Below are positions 53,672 through 62,842 of a stretch of 64,000 nucleotides of DNA, one piece after another. The translations under genes and the position numbers were made by a program. The notes beneath the pieces are model-generated. The model saw only the letters and a list, made by a program, of their open reading frames with translations. It had not been told where the DNA came from and made no database searches. The number at the start of each line of letters is the position of its first letter. Position 1 is the stretch's first letter. This stretch comes from CAYFIW01 sp964343265 (GTDB lineage Bacteria > Chloroflexota > Dehalococcoidia > Lucifugimonadales > UBA826): the NCBI GenBank assembly GCA_964343265.1, contig CAYFIW010000003.1, forward strand, positions 1-64,000, given 5' to 3'.

Positions 53672-54748
53672 ATGAAAAAAAACATATTGACCTGTAAAAG
53701 AATAAAGAAACGATTTCGTGAAGTGATGGCGATTTCAAATGTGGACATTAATCTCAAGGACGGTGAAATAATGTCCATTCTAGGTCCAAGTGGATGTGGA
53801 AAAACGACACTCTTAAGAATAATTGCAGGACTGGAAACACCCGATTCAGGAAAAATCACTTTGAAAGAAACCACTCTCTACGAGAATAACTTGTTCGTCG
53901 AGCCAAATCTAAGAGGAATAGGAATGGTTTTTCAGGAGTACGCCCTATTTCCTCATTTGACAGTCAAAGAAAATATTTTGTTTGGTATACGTAGTTTGTC
54001 GAAAAAAGATCAACATAGAATATTAGAAGATATCCTGAAACTAACCCGAGTAGAAGAATTGGAATTGAGATACCCATCAGAGCTTTCTGGGGGCCAACAG
54101 CAAAGAGTAGCGCTTGCAAGAACTTTAGCGACTAAACCCAATATACTACTCATGGATGAACCTTTTTCAAATCTAGATGCTTCATTAAGAAGCACTGTAA
54201 GAACTGAAGTGAAAGAGATTCTCAAACGAAGTAATACATCGACCATATTTGTTACACATGATAAAGAAGAGGCATTTTCCATATCGGACAAGGTAGCAAT
54301 CATGTTTGAGGGAGTAATACATCAAGTAGATCCTCCTGACAAAATATATTTTTGGCCAGAAACTAAACAAGTAGCATCGCTTACTGGTAGCTGTGAATTT
54401 ATAGATGGTATTATCGACGGATCGTATGTAATAACCTCCCTTGGCAGAATCCCACGTAGGGTAACTGAAGATTTAGTCGATGGAACAAGAGTTGACGTCG
54501 CAATAAGGCCCAATGATTTCATCATGAAAGCTGATCCATCAGCAAATAATGTTGTAATCCGAAAGGAATTTAGGGGAGAGGATACTCTTTTTTGGATAAA
54601 AACATCTGGTGGAGACATAATTTGCTGTAAACACAAAATACACACCACACTTTTTGTTGGTCTAAAGGTAATGCTCGCGGCCGAAAAATACGCGAATTTC
54701 AATGTGTTTAGGAAATGTGACGAAAACAATGAAAATAGAACATCTTAA
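53672..54748 (+). CDS. ABC transporter ATP-binding protein (FbpC-like)
   Basis: 358 residues. Walker A is GPSGCGKTT, the Q-loop VFQEYALFPHLTV, signature LSGGQQQRVALARTLA, Walker B LLMDEPFSNLD and switch His in THDKEEAFSI. After about residue 240 a C-terminal regulatory TOBE-like domain follows. FbpC/CysA/PotA-type ATPases look alike; the iron assignment rests on the permease partner. The last 20 bases overlap the start of the next gene, suggesting translational coupling. Confidence 0.88.
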   Translation: MKKNILTCKRIKKRFREVMAISNVDINLKDGEIMSILGPSGCGKTTLLRIIAGLETPDSGKITLKETTLYENNLFVEPNLRGIGMVFQEYALFPHLTVKENILFGIRSLSKKDQHRILEDILKLTRVEELELRYPSELSGGQQQRVALARTLATKPNILLMDEPFSNLDASLRSTVRTEVKEILKRSNTSTIFVTHDKEEAFSISDKVAIMFEGVIHQVDPPDKIYFWPETKQVASLTGSCEFIDGIIDGSYVITSLGRIPRRVTEDLVDGTRVDVAIRPNDFIMKADPSANNVVIRKEFRGEDTLFWIKTSGGDIICCKHKIHTTLFVGLKVMLAAEKYANFNVFRKCDENNENRTS

Positions 54749-55631
54749 AAATACAAAAGAATTAACAAGAAGTTATATTGAAGAAATTTTATATCCGACA
54801 TGTGAATTCTACAGAAATGGTAGTGGAAAAACATCAAATTCTCTTCAAAACAAAACCCTATTTTCTTTATTTTATGAACCAAGCTTATTAACAAGAATAT
54901 CGTTTGAAAGGGCAATAACAATGCTCGGAGGCAATACTCTGCACACAGAGGACGCGTCTCAATTTTTCCCGGTTAAGACTGGGAACTATATAGAAAATAC
55001 TGTTGAGATACTCAATAGTCTACATATTGATGGGGTCGTTATAAGAAGTAGTGAACATGAAATCATAGAAAAAGCGTGTGCCAATTCCAAAATACCTATA
55101 ATTAATGGCGGCAGCAATAATGACCACCCGACCCAAGCATTAGCCGACATATATACAATGATTAGAGAAATTGGATATGTGGATAACACTACAATCACCA
55201 TCATGGGCAGACTGGAACATAGAAACACCAGTGCACTATTACTAGCCCTTTCCTTATTTGATAACCTAGAGGTGCGTCTCTTGAAATTAAGCGGCCAAAT
55301 TGCGCCTGATATACAGGAAATTTGCGAAAGCAGAGGTTTGAAAATTATAGAAATAGGGGATGCTCTTGAGATAGAAGGATCTGATGCAGTTTACCTAAAT
55401 AGCCCTAGGACGAATGCTCATTATGAACTTTTGAAGTCGAGAAATCAGCAATTTCCAGTGATAAATGATGAATTCATGAGACTTCTCAAGCCTAAATCTG
55501 CAATATTAGACCCTATGCAGCGAAGTGGTGATTTTTTAATCGAAACTAATGATGAAAGACTTTCATTCTACCGACAATCTGAAAACGCGCTCTATGTGAG
55601 GATGGCAATTCTTGAAAGTCTTATGGGTTAA
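54729..55631 (+). CDS. Aspartate/ornithine carbamoyltransferase-family protein with altered phosphate-binding loop
   Basis: 300 residues from the ATG at 54729, chosen because the earlier in-frame ATG at 54702 lies deeper inside the ATPase gene. The ATCase core is recognisable: FYEPSLLTRISFE (about 48-60), DHPTQALADIYTM (132-144), MGRLEHRNTSAL (159-170). In ATCases and OTCases the first of these is S-T-R-T-R; here it is S-L-L-T-R, so the Arg that holds carbamoyl phosphate is missing. The distal HPLPR motif reads DPMQR. It may be a divergent pyrB, or a homologue that uses another substrate or has no catalytic role. It overlaps the upstream ATPase gene. Confidence 0.7.
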   Translation: MKIEHLKNTKELTRSYIEEILYPTCEFYRNGSGKTSNSLQNKTLFSLFYEPSLLTRISFERAITMLGGNTLHTEDASQFFPVKTGNYIENTVEILNSLHIDGVVIRSSEHEIIEKACANSKIPIINGGSNNDHPTQALADIYTMIREIGYVDNTTITIMGRLEHRNTSALLLALSLFDNLEVRLLKLSGQIAPDIQEICESRGLKIIEIGDALEIEGSDAVYLNSPRTNAHYELLKSRNQQFPVINDEFMRLLKPKSAILDPMQRSGDFLIETNDERLSFYRQSENALYVRMAILESLMG

Positions 55632-55634
55632 ATA

Positions 55635-56879
55635 CTACCTATAGGCTGACTCTAGAAACAATCTCTTCAACACCTTAGCGAAAAAGGCCGGAATCCCCGG
55701 ACCTAATGAGGTTAGAATCGAGTAAATTTCCTTGTTACGTACGGTGCTACCAATGATAGAAGCATGCCAGTCAAAAGAAAACTCTTCAGATGACAAAATT
55801 TCTTTTTGTATTTCTATCGAGGAAAATTTTTCCAACAACTTATTAAGTGCCTTATCATCTAAACACTCATACAAAAGCCTAGCGTTATATCCAGTCTTTA
55901 ATTCATCACCAAAAGACTTTTCCCAACGGGATTGGTATCTAGATAATTCTTTTGAATTAAAATTCCCTATCCTCATGCAATATAAAATGGTCTCAGCAGC
56001 TAGTTGACCAGATATCATGGCATAGTAAATGCCTCCACCCGTAGTCGGTTTTGCAAATCCAGCAGCATCCCCCAAAATCAAAACCCTTGGACCATAAGTC
56101 TTATCAATGGGTCTAAGAGGAATTCCCCATGTTTCTTGATCGTTTAAACATTTTTTTATTATGTTACATTCTGCAAGTTTCGTTGTTAGTTGATTAAGAT
56201 ATGAACCATTTTTCGATTTGGATACGATTCCCAACAATGCCTGGGATTTATCTTTTGGAACTAGCCAAGCGAAAGAACCAGGAGAAATTTCAGATCCTGT
56301 AAAAAGTTGAATGTGATCTAGACTCTCAGCCTCCACCACTATTTGAGTCCCAATCAAGAAGTCTGTTTGTTTACCTTGATTCAAATTAACCTGATCAAGC
56401 AAGCCTGTACCAAAACCACTAGCTATAAGAATTACAGGTGCCGTTATAAGCACCAATTTCTCATTATAAAGTGCCCTAACTTCTACCCCCGAGTGGTCAA
56501 TAGAAACCGAAACCACCCTATGCCCTAAAAGATATTTAGCTCCTTTTGACTGTGCCGATTCCGCTATAGAATTTACATAAGAAACCCTATCAACAACGAG
56601 AGCCCTGGTACTCTTATCACCCAAAAGAAATTTTTCTCCCGATGGTGAATGAACGGACACCTGATCGACACTACCGAAAATCATATCGGAAGCAGGTTGA
56701 AATAGAGAGGCGCATTCGAGGCCAATTACGCCTGTACACAATTTATCCCCAATAGTTTCCCTGTGGTCAACGACTATTGCATTAAGACCAGACTCACTTA
56801 GCTGCAAAGCAGCTGCGTTCCCTCCAGGCCCGGCTCCAACAATAATTACATCGCAAGTTTGCACATAGTTTTGTGTCAT
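55635..56879 (-). CDS. Geranylgeranyl-reductase-family FAD-dependent oxidoreductase
   Basis: 414 residues. The N-terminal FAD Rossmann motif is IIVGAGPGGNAAALQLSE (about 13-30), followed by DKLCTGVIG (GG-reductase-family cysteine loop) and the second FAD motif GPRVLILGDAAGFAKPTTGGGIYYAM (about 263-288). This family saturates isoprenoid chains or hydroxylates quinone precursors. The final 100 residues are a helical substrate region. It is convergent with the carbamoyltransferase-like gene, with only 3 bp between stops. The substrate is not predictable. Confidence 0.85.
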   Translation of the reverse strand: MTQNYVQTCDVIIVGAGPGGNAAALQLSESGLNAIVVDHRETIGDKLCTGVIGLECASLFQPASDMIFGSVDQVSVHSPSGEKFLLGDKSTRALVVDRVSYVNSIAESAQSKGAKYLLGHRVVSVSIDHSGVEVRALYNEKLVLITAPVILIASGFGTGLLDQVNLNQGKQTDFLIGTQIVVEAESLDHIQLFTGSEISPGSFAWLVPKDKSQALLGIVSKSKNGSYLNQLTTKLAECNIIKKCLNDQETWGIPLRPIDKTYGPRVLILGDAAGFAKPTTGGGIYYAMISGQLAAETILYCMRIGNFNSKELSRYQSRWEKSFGDELKTGYNARLLYECLDDKALNKLLEKFSSIEIQKEILSSEEFSFDWHASIIGSTVRNKEIYSILTSLGPGIPAFFAKVLKRLFLESAYR

Positions 56880-57162
56880 ATTATTTAGTAATTTACCAGC
56901 CTTTTCCTATGAGTTAACAGACCGATTTTCCCAAAAATAATTAATAGAAACAAGATTGTACAACTCACACAATTTATAACGTACACGGTCATATACAAAG
57001 AAATCTCTGCTTAATATATTCTAGACAACGTGCCCAAAGTTTGTAATTTACTTACTGAATATAGATAGCAGTAGGAAATAGGCACTAAAGCAATACGGAA
57101 TCAATTATAATTTCATAAACTTAAGTATAGTTTTGTTTAGCAATATTTTAAGGATTTCCCTA
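56880..57162. other. Divergent intergenic region between the flavoprotein and gatB
   Basis: The longest non-coding stretch (283 bases) and strongly AT-rich. A perfect TATAAT is at 57106-57111 on the plus strand, about 50 bases before gatB, but without a recognisable -35 at 16-18 bases. No RNA gene, repeat or further ORF of note is visible. AAGGA lies before the gatB ATG. Confidence 0.4.
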
Positions 57163-58647
57163 ATGACAAGTAAATATGAAACAGTGATAGGTCTGGAAGT
57201 CCACTCACAATTACTTACAAAAAGTAAGATGTTTTGCTCATGCGACTCAGACTACCAGAAAGCAAGTCCGAATAGTCGAGTATGCCCCGTTTGTATGGGA
57301 ATGCCGGGTGTTCTTCCCGTCATTAACAAGCATGCTGTGGAACTGGTTATAAGAACCGGTCTGGCTTTAGGGTGTGAGATATCTACACTAACGAAGTTCG
57401 ACAGAAAGAATTATCCTTACCCAGACTTAATGAAAGGATACCAAATATCACAATTCGACATGCCTGTAGCGGAATCCGGAGTCTTAGAAATTGATGCTTC
57501 ATCAGGTAATAAAAGAACCATAGGGGTAACTAGAGTTCATTTAGAGGAAGACGTGGCAAAGCTAGTTCACAGAGAAGAAACCCATGGTGATTCTTTTAGC
57601 CTGCTAGACATAAATAGAGCCGGGGTACCCTTGATGGAAATAGTCAGTGAACCCGACATGAGGACGCCCGAAGAGGCCCATAGTTATTTGACTTCACTAC
57701 ACTCAATAATTAGATATATAGGCGCGAGCACAGCTAATATGGAAGAAGGTAGTTTTCGATGTGACGCTAATATCAGCTTGCGTCCGTTCGGAAGCGATCA
57801 ACTTGGCAGTAAAGTGGAAATAAAAAATGTGAATAGTTTCCGTTCAGTTCTAAGGGCTTTAAAGTACGAGGAAAAACGGCAAGCGGTTGCACTAGATAGG
57901 GGAGAGAAAATAATCCAAGAAACCAGAGGTTGGTCAGATGACCAAGATATGACTGTACCTCAGCGAACCAAAGAGTATGCATCTGATTATAGATATTTCC
58001 CAGAACCTGACCTACCACCAATCAAAATACCACGGGGCTGGGTTACAGATATAAAATCCGATGTACCAGAACTACCCAGCTCAAAGACAAAGCGCTATAT
58101 GTCAGATTTTGGTCTTTCCAATTATGATGCTAATCTACTTGTTTCAGATATAGAAGTTGCAGCATTCTTTGAGCAAATTGTTGCTGAATTTAAGAATCCC
58201 GGAAAAGAATTACTAGAACCCAGATGCAAAGTCACGGCCAATCTTATCAATGTCGAACTATCTAGGCTGACTAACGAAACTGGTTGGAATTTAGGAAGGT
58301 CTAAAATTACACCGCATTCCATGTCTGTAATCGTATTAATGTTGGAGGAAAATAAGCTGAGTAGCACCACAGCAAAGACACTAATTCAAGAAATATATGA
58401 AAATGGCGGAGACCCTGAAGTGATATCAAAAAACTTGGGACTTATCCAGGTCAACGACGCGTCCGCGATTGATTCTACGATCGATGAAGTTTTATCCGAA
58501 AACCCCCAAGCAATCCAAGAATTTCTTTCAGGTAAGGATTCCGTATTACGATTCCTAGTTGGTCAAGTCATGAAAAAATCCAAGGGTTCGGCAAATCCTG
58601 AAATAGCCAATTCTTCTCTTATAGAAAAATTAGAAACTATGAGGTAG
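57163..58647 (+). CDS. gatB: Asp-tRNA(Asn)/Glu-tRNA(Gln) amidotransferase subunit B
   Basis: GatB kinase subunit of GatCAB, which forms Gln-tRNA(Gln) and Asn-tRNA(Asn). YETVIGLEVHSQLLTKSKMFCSC, the zinc-like Cys cluster, KFDRKNYPYPDLMKGYQISQF, DINRAGVPLMEIVSEPDMRT, and the C-terminal YqeY-like tail (about 350-490) are conserved. ATG 57163 (494 residues) is used with AAGGATTTCC upstream; the frame reads back ten codons to a TTG at 57133 but without family residues. gatA and gatC are not in the window. yvcK begins 3 bp later. Confidence 0.96.
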   Translation: MTSKYETVIGLEVHSQLLTKSKMFCSCDSDYQKASPNSRVCPVCMGMPGVLPVINKHAVELVIRTGLALGCEISTLTKFDRKNYPYPDLMKGYQISQFDMPVAESGVLEIDASSGNKRTIGVTRVHLEEDVAKLVHREETHGDSFSLLDINRAGVPLMEIVSEPDMRTPEEAHSYLTSLHSIIRYIGASTANMEEGSFRCDANISLRPFGSDQLGSKVEIKNVNSFRSVLRALKYEEKRQAVALDRGEKIIQETRGWSDDQDMTVPQRTKEYASDYRYFPEPDLPPIKIPRGWVTDIKSDVPELPSSKTKRYMSDFGLSNYDANLLVSDIEVAAFFEQIVAEFKNPGKELLEPRCKVTANLINVELSRLTNETGWNLGRSKITPHSMSVIVLMLEENKLSSTTAKTLIQEIYENGGDPEVISKNLGLIQVNDASAIDSTIDEVLSENPQAIQEFLSGKDSVLRFLVGQVMKKSKGSANPEIANSSLIEKLETMR

Positions 58648-58650
58648 GAA

Positions 58651-59928
58651 TTGTCATATAAAAATAGTCCATATGACTCTAGTTCAAAAAGCACATCTAG
58701 AATTTTGCGTCTGCTATATCCTGGAATAAAGATCAAGAGGTGGCTTTTCCTAGGCATGGCCGGGGTCATAATTTGTTCAGTCGGAGCCACCTTTTATTTC
58801 CGAAGACTTATAGATCAACAGTTCCCGGAATTCTTGTCCAATTATGCGGAACCCCCTATGGCTGTAATCGGGTTGATTGTTGGACTCACAATAATTTTAC
58901 TAGCTCTTGCAGGTCTGTATAAAACCTTTAAACCATTGTTAATTGGGAATCCAGCCATAGGAGAAATAGGATACACACTATACAGGCGTCTGCATTTGCA
59001 AAGAGGTCCTCGAATCGTGGCGTTAGGTGGTGGTACGGGTATGTCTGTTTTATTAAGTGGTCTTAAAGATCACACTGATAATCTAACAGCGATAATTGGC
59101 GTTTCAGATGATGGAGGCAGTTCGGGCAGGCTAAGACGTGAACTCGGGGTATTACCTCCTGGAGACTTTCGAAATTGCATCGTTGCTATGTCTGACGAAG
59201 AATCTCTATTACCAGAATTGCTTCAATACCGATTTACTGAGGGAGAAGGATTAAAAGGTCACAGTTTTGGCAATTTATTCCTTATTGCTATGTCAAACGT
59301 GACTTCGGGCTTTGAAAACGCTCTTTCTGAATCTTCTAAAGTTCTCGCTGTAAGAGGAACAATTTTACCAGCTACCACGAACAACTTGAAACTGTCGGCA
59401 AAGATGACGAGCGGAGATATAATACATGGTGAATCGAACATAACACAAAGCGCAAACGTTGTTGATACTTTATTTATAGACCCACCAACTGCGGAAGCCT
59501 TTCAACCTGCAGTTGAGGCTATTATGAATGCCGACATTGTAGTAATGGGGCCAGGTAGTCTTTATACCAGCATATTACCTAACCTAATGGTTAATGGTAT
59601 AAAAGACGCAATTTTAGAAACAAAAGCAATAAAATTCTACGTTTGCAACGTCGCTACTGAATCTGGAGAGACCAACGGATATGATGTTTTTGACCATGTG
59701 AAAGCACTTCTTCGCCATACCCATCCCAACATGATTGACATAGTGATAGCAAATGACAATTTTCAGGATGTTGGACCAGATTTTCAAAGTGAATCAGTAA
59801 AAATAGGTGAAAAATATAATATAGATCAAGTTATTTCCTCAGGTGACCTCATAGATGAGTCCCATCCGATAAGACATGATTCAACTAAATTATCAAATTT
59901 CATTATAGACAAATACGGGAAATTATAA
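58651..59928 (+). CDS. yvcK: YvcK-family protein (UDP-GlcNAc-binding, gluconeogenesis/cell-shape factor)
   Basis: 425 residues. Two predicted membrane helices (about 30-48 and 69-91) precede the CofD/YvcK domain, which starts RIVALGGGTGMSVLLSGLK and continues with VSDDGGSSGRLRRELGVLPPGD, HSFGNLFL, and a VVMGPGSLYTSILPNL loop. YvcK binds UDP-GlcNAc and is needed for normal cell shape on gluconeogenic carbon in Bacillus. The N-terminal membrane part is shared by members outside Firmicutes. TTG at 58651 is three bases after the gatB stop, with GAGGTAGGAA overlapping the gatB end as ribosome-binding site. Confidence 0.92.
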   Translation: MSYKNSPYDSSSKSTSRILRLLYPGIKIKRWLFLGMAGVIICSVGATFYFRRLIDQQFPEFLSNYAEPPMAVIGLIVGLTIILLALAGLYKTFKPLLIGNPAIGEIGYTLYRRLHLQRGPRIVALGGGTGMSVLLSGLKDHTDNLTAIIGVSDDGGSSGRLRRELGVLPPGDFRNCIVAMSDEESLLPELLQYRFTEGEGLKGHSFGNLFLIAMSNVTSGFENALSESSKVLAVRGTILPATTNNLKLSAKMTSGDIIHGESNITQSANVVDTLFIDPPTAEAFQPAVEAIMNADIVVMGPGSLYTSILPNLMVNGIKDAILETKAIKFYVCNVATESGETNGYDVFDHVKALLRHTHPNMIDIVIANDNFQDVGPDFQSESVKIGEKYNIDQVISSGDLIDESHPIRHDSTKLSNFIIDKYGKL

Positions 59929-59991
59929 CTTAATACCTTAACGACACTAGTTAAAAACAAAATTCAAGTTATAATTGGAAGCTGAATATTT

Positions 59992-60213
59992 ATGGATACT
60001 TTTATAAACATACTAATGATCGTACTGTCTGTGGTGCTTGTAGGAGTAATACTCATGCAAGTCAAAGGACAAGGAACAGCCTTGTTTGGGGCTGCTGAGT
60101 CATCGTACAGAACAAGACGTGGTATTGAACTTTTGTTGTTCAGATTCACAATAGTATTGGTATGTGTGTTCATCCTCGTGGCTATAGTGAGTGCGTGGAT
60201 GGTAGAGAACTAA
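59992..60213 (+). CDS. secG: Preprotein translocase subunit SecG
   Basis: A 73-residue small membrane protein with two helices (about 2-22 and 50-70) and the conserved loop MQVKGQGTALFGAAESSYRTRRGIE, typical of SecG. It assists SecYE protein export. GGAAG precedes the ATG by about ten bases. It is 63 bp downstream of yvcK. Its stop overlaps the convergent cysS by 4 bp. Confidence 0.9.
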   Translation: MDTFINILMIVLSVVLVGVILMQVKGQGTALFGAAESSYRTRRGIELLLFRFTIVLVCVFILVAIVSAWMVEN

Positions 60214-61571
60214 GATAGGTACTTCCAATCCGTTCCGTCTGTAGAATCCTCTAACACCACTCCTTGACTTAGTAACTCATCTCTTATCTGGTCCGCAAAT
60301 TCAAACAATTTAGATTCCCTAAGTTTAATCCTAGTATTTATCAAAATTTCCACAAATGGTTCAATGTCACCTTTAGAATCTTGCTGGGGTTGCATCAAAG
60401 TGAATCCCAACACACCTGCGAGAACAGACAAAACTTCCTGTGCCTCGTCAATTCCATGTCCCTCGGATGATCCTTTATTGATTTCTCTCGCTAACTCAAA
60501 TAATACTGCCAAGGCACGTGGAGTATTTATGTCATCATCCATAGCCTCGCAAAACTTTGCCTCATAGGTATCACATTCCATTTGGGATCCTTCACCTGAG
60601 GTTGCCATAAGAGCATTTCTAAGTCTCTCCACCGCCCTAGACTGGTTACCAACGATCTCCTCGCTGTAAGTCAAAGGTCTTCTATAATGAGAATTCAGGA
60701 AAAACATTCTAAGATCGTCAGATGAGTATTTCTCCAGAGCTTGACCAATTGAAAATACGTTTCCAATAGATTTGCTCATCTTGTCAGATCCATATTGAAG
60801 AGTGCCATTATGTACCCAAAATCTAGCAAATGGTTTCACGCCTGTAAAAGATTCAGACTGAGCTATTTCATTTTCATGATGAGGAAAAACAAGATCAAGG
60901 CCTCCACCATGAATATCTATGCTTTCACCAAGATATTCTATTGACATAGCCGTACATTCTATATGCCACCCAGGCCTACCTTTACCCCAAGGACTTTCCC
61001 AAAAAGGTTCTCCATTCTTATAACTCTTCCACAATGCAAAATCCCCAGGATATTCTTTTTCTCCGTCAATCTCCAACCTGGCACCAGCAACCAAATCTTC
61101 TAATTTTCGATTGCTTAATTTTCCGTAATCATCTTTTTTACGTACACGGAAGTAGACATCACCACCTTGGGCATATGCCATTCCATTTTCTATAAGGCCT
61201 TGGATTATATTTATAATGGATTCGATTTCATGGGTTGCCCTAGGAAATTTAGAGGCAGGTTTTACGTTTAGTGATTTAAGTTCCTGAAGGTATTTATCCA
61301 TATTCCTTTCTGCTAATTCAACCACTGGAATACCCTCTAATGCAGCTCCACTTATCATTTTGTCATCAATGTCTGTGAAGTTTTGTATATGATTTACTAA
61401 ATATCCCTTGTACTCCATATATCTTCTGAGGGTGTCAAATACTACCGCGCACATGGCATGCCCCAGATGCGAAGGAGCATACGGAGTTATTCCACACACA
61501 TACATGTTTACAGTATTACGATCGACCTTAAATTCTTCTATCGCTCCAGTAAGAGTGTTATACAGTCTCAT
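60210..61571 (-). CDS. cysS: Cysteinyl-tRNA synthetase
   Basis: Class I synthetase, 453 residues from the ATG at 61571, chosen because it overlaps the ispF stop (ATGA); the frame extends 11 codons upstream into ispF. Zinc ligands are visible in YVCGITPY, GWHIECTAM and FPHHENE. The HIGH motif appears as SHLGHA and KMSKS as KMSKSIGN. The C-terminal helical part includes a DALR-like domain. It is the third gene of ispD-ispF-cysS, a common bacterial order. Confidence 0.96.
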   Translation of the reverse strand: MRLYNTLTGAIEEFKVDRNTVNMYVCGITPYAPSHLGHAMCAVVFDTLRRYMEYKGYLVNHIQNFTDIDDKMISGAALEGIPVVELAERNMDKYLQELKSLNVKPASKFPRATHEIESIINIIQGLIENGMAYAQGGDVYFRVRKKDDYGKLSNRKLEDLVAGARLEIDGEKEYPGDFALWKSYKNGEPFWESPWGKGRPGWHIECTAMSIEYLGESIDIHGGGLDLVFPHHENEIAQSESFTGVKPFARFWVHNGTLQYGSDKMSKSIGNVFSIGQALEKYSSDDLRMFFLNSHYRRPLTYSEEIVGNQSRAVERLRNALMATSGEGSQMECDTYEAKFCEAMDDDINTPRALAVLFELAREINKGSSEGHGIDEAQEVLSVLAGVLGFTLMQPQQDSKGDIEPFVEILINTRIKLRESKLFEFADQIRDELLSQGVVLEDSTDGTDWKYLS

Positions 61572-62056
61572 ATTATTTTTTCCAATGTAGCTACTGACAT
61601 GCACGCAATACCTTCTTCCTTCCCTATGACTCCTAACCCATCCGTCGTTGTCGCTTTTATATTCACTGAATCAATCTCGAAACCAAGGTTACTTGCAATA
61701 TTTGATTCCATGTTAATGATGTGTGGTTTCATAGTGGGATTCTGAGCAATGATTGTAGCATCGACAAACACCACTCCATAACCCGCTGTTGCGACATATT
61801 CACGTACTCGTTCAAGAAGTAGCCCACTTGAAACACCTTTAATATTAGAGTCGTCTGAAGAAAAATAATTCCCAATATCGCCTAGGGAGGCAGCCCCCAA
61901 AATACTATCGATGATAGCGTGTATCAAGACATCCCCATCGCTGTGTCCCTCCAGTCCTTTATCATGTTCAATATGAACTCCTCCAATAATTAGCGGAATT
62001 CCGTAATTTAATTTATGTGCGTCAAACCCAATTCCAGTCCTAATACTTGACATCAT
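61568..62056 (-). CDS. ispF: 2-C-methyl-D-erythritol 2,4-cyclodiphosphate synthase
   Basis: MEP-pathway trimeric zinc enzyme, 162 residues. TGIGFDAHKL carries the zinc Asp and His, GGVHIEHDKGLEGHSDGDVLIHAI the next zinc His, and DATIIAQNPTM the flexible loop. ATG at 62056 overlaps the ispD stop (ATGA), and its own stop overlaps cysS the same way, so the three genes are translationally coupled. Confidence 0.96.
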   Translation of the reverse strand: MMSSIRTGIGFDAHKLNYGIPLIIGGVHIEHDKGLEGHSDGDVLIHAIIDSILGAASLGDIGNYFSSDDSNIKGVSSGLLLERVREYVATAGYGVVFVDATIIAQNPTMKPHIINMESNIASNLGFEIDSVNIKATTTDGLGVIGKEEGIACMSVATLEKII

Positions 62057-62736
62057 GAACCTCTAGCTATTATTAGAGATTCCATGAGACCTATATCGTC
62101 TCGTACAGTGACTTTAATGTTTCTATGATCTCCCTCAAAAAATGTCACTTCTCTTCCTAGTTTCTCTACCATAAATGAATCGTCACTAGAATCCTCTGAG
62201 ATTTCTTCATGGGCTCTCATGATTAAATCATATTCAAAAAATTGGGGTGTTTGAACTAGCCTTAAAGAATTTCTATTAATAGTTGAATTTATAATTCCAA
62301 TTTCGTTAATACTTTTTACAGTATCGTAAATCTTTACCACGGGAACGGCTGCTCCTCTTTTTTTTACTGCCTCAAACCCACTTGTCAGTAAGTTATATGT
62401 CAAAAAAGGTCTTGCGCCATCGTGAATAGCCACATAATCGCAAGGCTCTATCACTGATAACCCTTTTTTTACAGAATCTTGACGCCTGATCCCTCCACCT
62501 AAAACTCGAACATTTTTGTAATTTCTTTTGCTAAAAATATCCGTCGCAGCGCCCACATTGTTATCAGAAACCACAACAATAATTTCATCAAACATCCCAC
62601 ATTTATCAAAAGCTTCTATGCTATGGCAAACTAGAGGTAACCCTCCAAGATTGTGGAAAATTTTATCGATCCCGGACATTCGGGTACTTTTACCAGCAGC
62701 GACAACAACTGCAACATTTCTAGCCATTAATTTCAT
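62053..62736 (-). CDS. ispD: 2-C-methyl-D-erythritol 4-phosphate cytidylyltransferase
   Basis: MEP-pathway CTP transferase, 227 residues. VAVVVAAGKSTRMSGIDKIFHNLGG is the nucleotide-binding start (normal pattern is AAGxGxRM...K), VAIHDGARPFL the metal site, and QTPQFFEYD the C-terminal motif. ATG 62736 or the ATG three codons later (62727) could start; neither has a strong ribosome-binding site. First gene of ispD-ispF-cysS; the 106-bp upstream region is shared with a divergent hydrolase. Confidence 0.94.
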   Translation of the reverse strand: MKLMARNVAVVVAAGKSTRMSGIDKIFHNLGGLPLVCHSIEAFDKCGMFDEIIVVVSDNNVGAATDIFSKRNYKNVRVLGGGIRRQDSVKKGLSVIEPCDYVAIHDGARPFLTYNLLTSGFEAVKKRGAAVPVVKIYDTVKSINEIGIINSTINRNSLRLVQTPQFFEYDLIMRAHEEISEDSSDDSFMVEKLGREVTFFEGDHRNIKVTVRDDIGLMESLIIARGS

Positions 62737-62778
62737 CCAATCTTAGGACCACATAATCCAATTTTTACCAGAAAGCAT

Positions 62779-62804
62779 TCTGTGCTAAAACTACACAGAG
62801 CACA
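62779..62804 (+). other. Overlapping alternative hairpins in the ispD/hydrolase gap
   Basis: TCTGTG (62779-62784) can pair with CACAGA (62794-62799). Alternatively TGTGCT (62781-62786) can pair with AGCACA (62799-62804). The two stems share bases and exclude each other. They lie between divergent genes. The arms are only 6 bp, so this may be chance or an operator. Confidence 0.25.
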
Positions 62805-62842
62805 AATATAACGTACTTATTCTTATTACAAACATATTAGAT

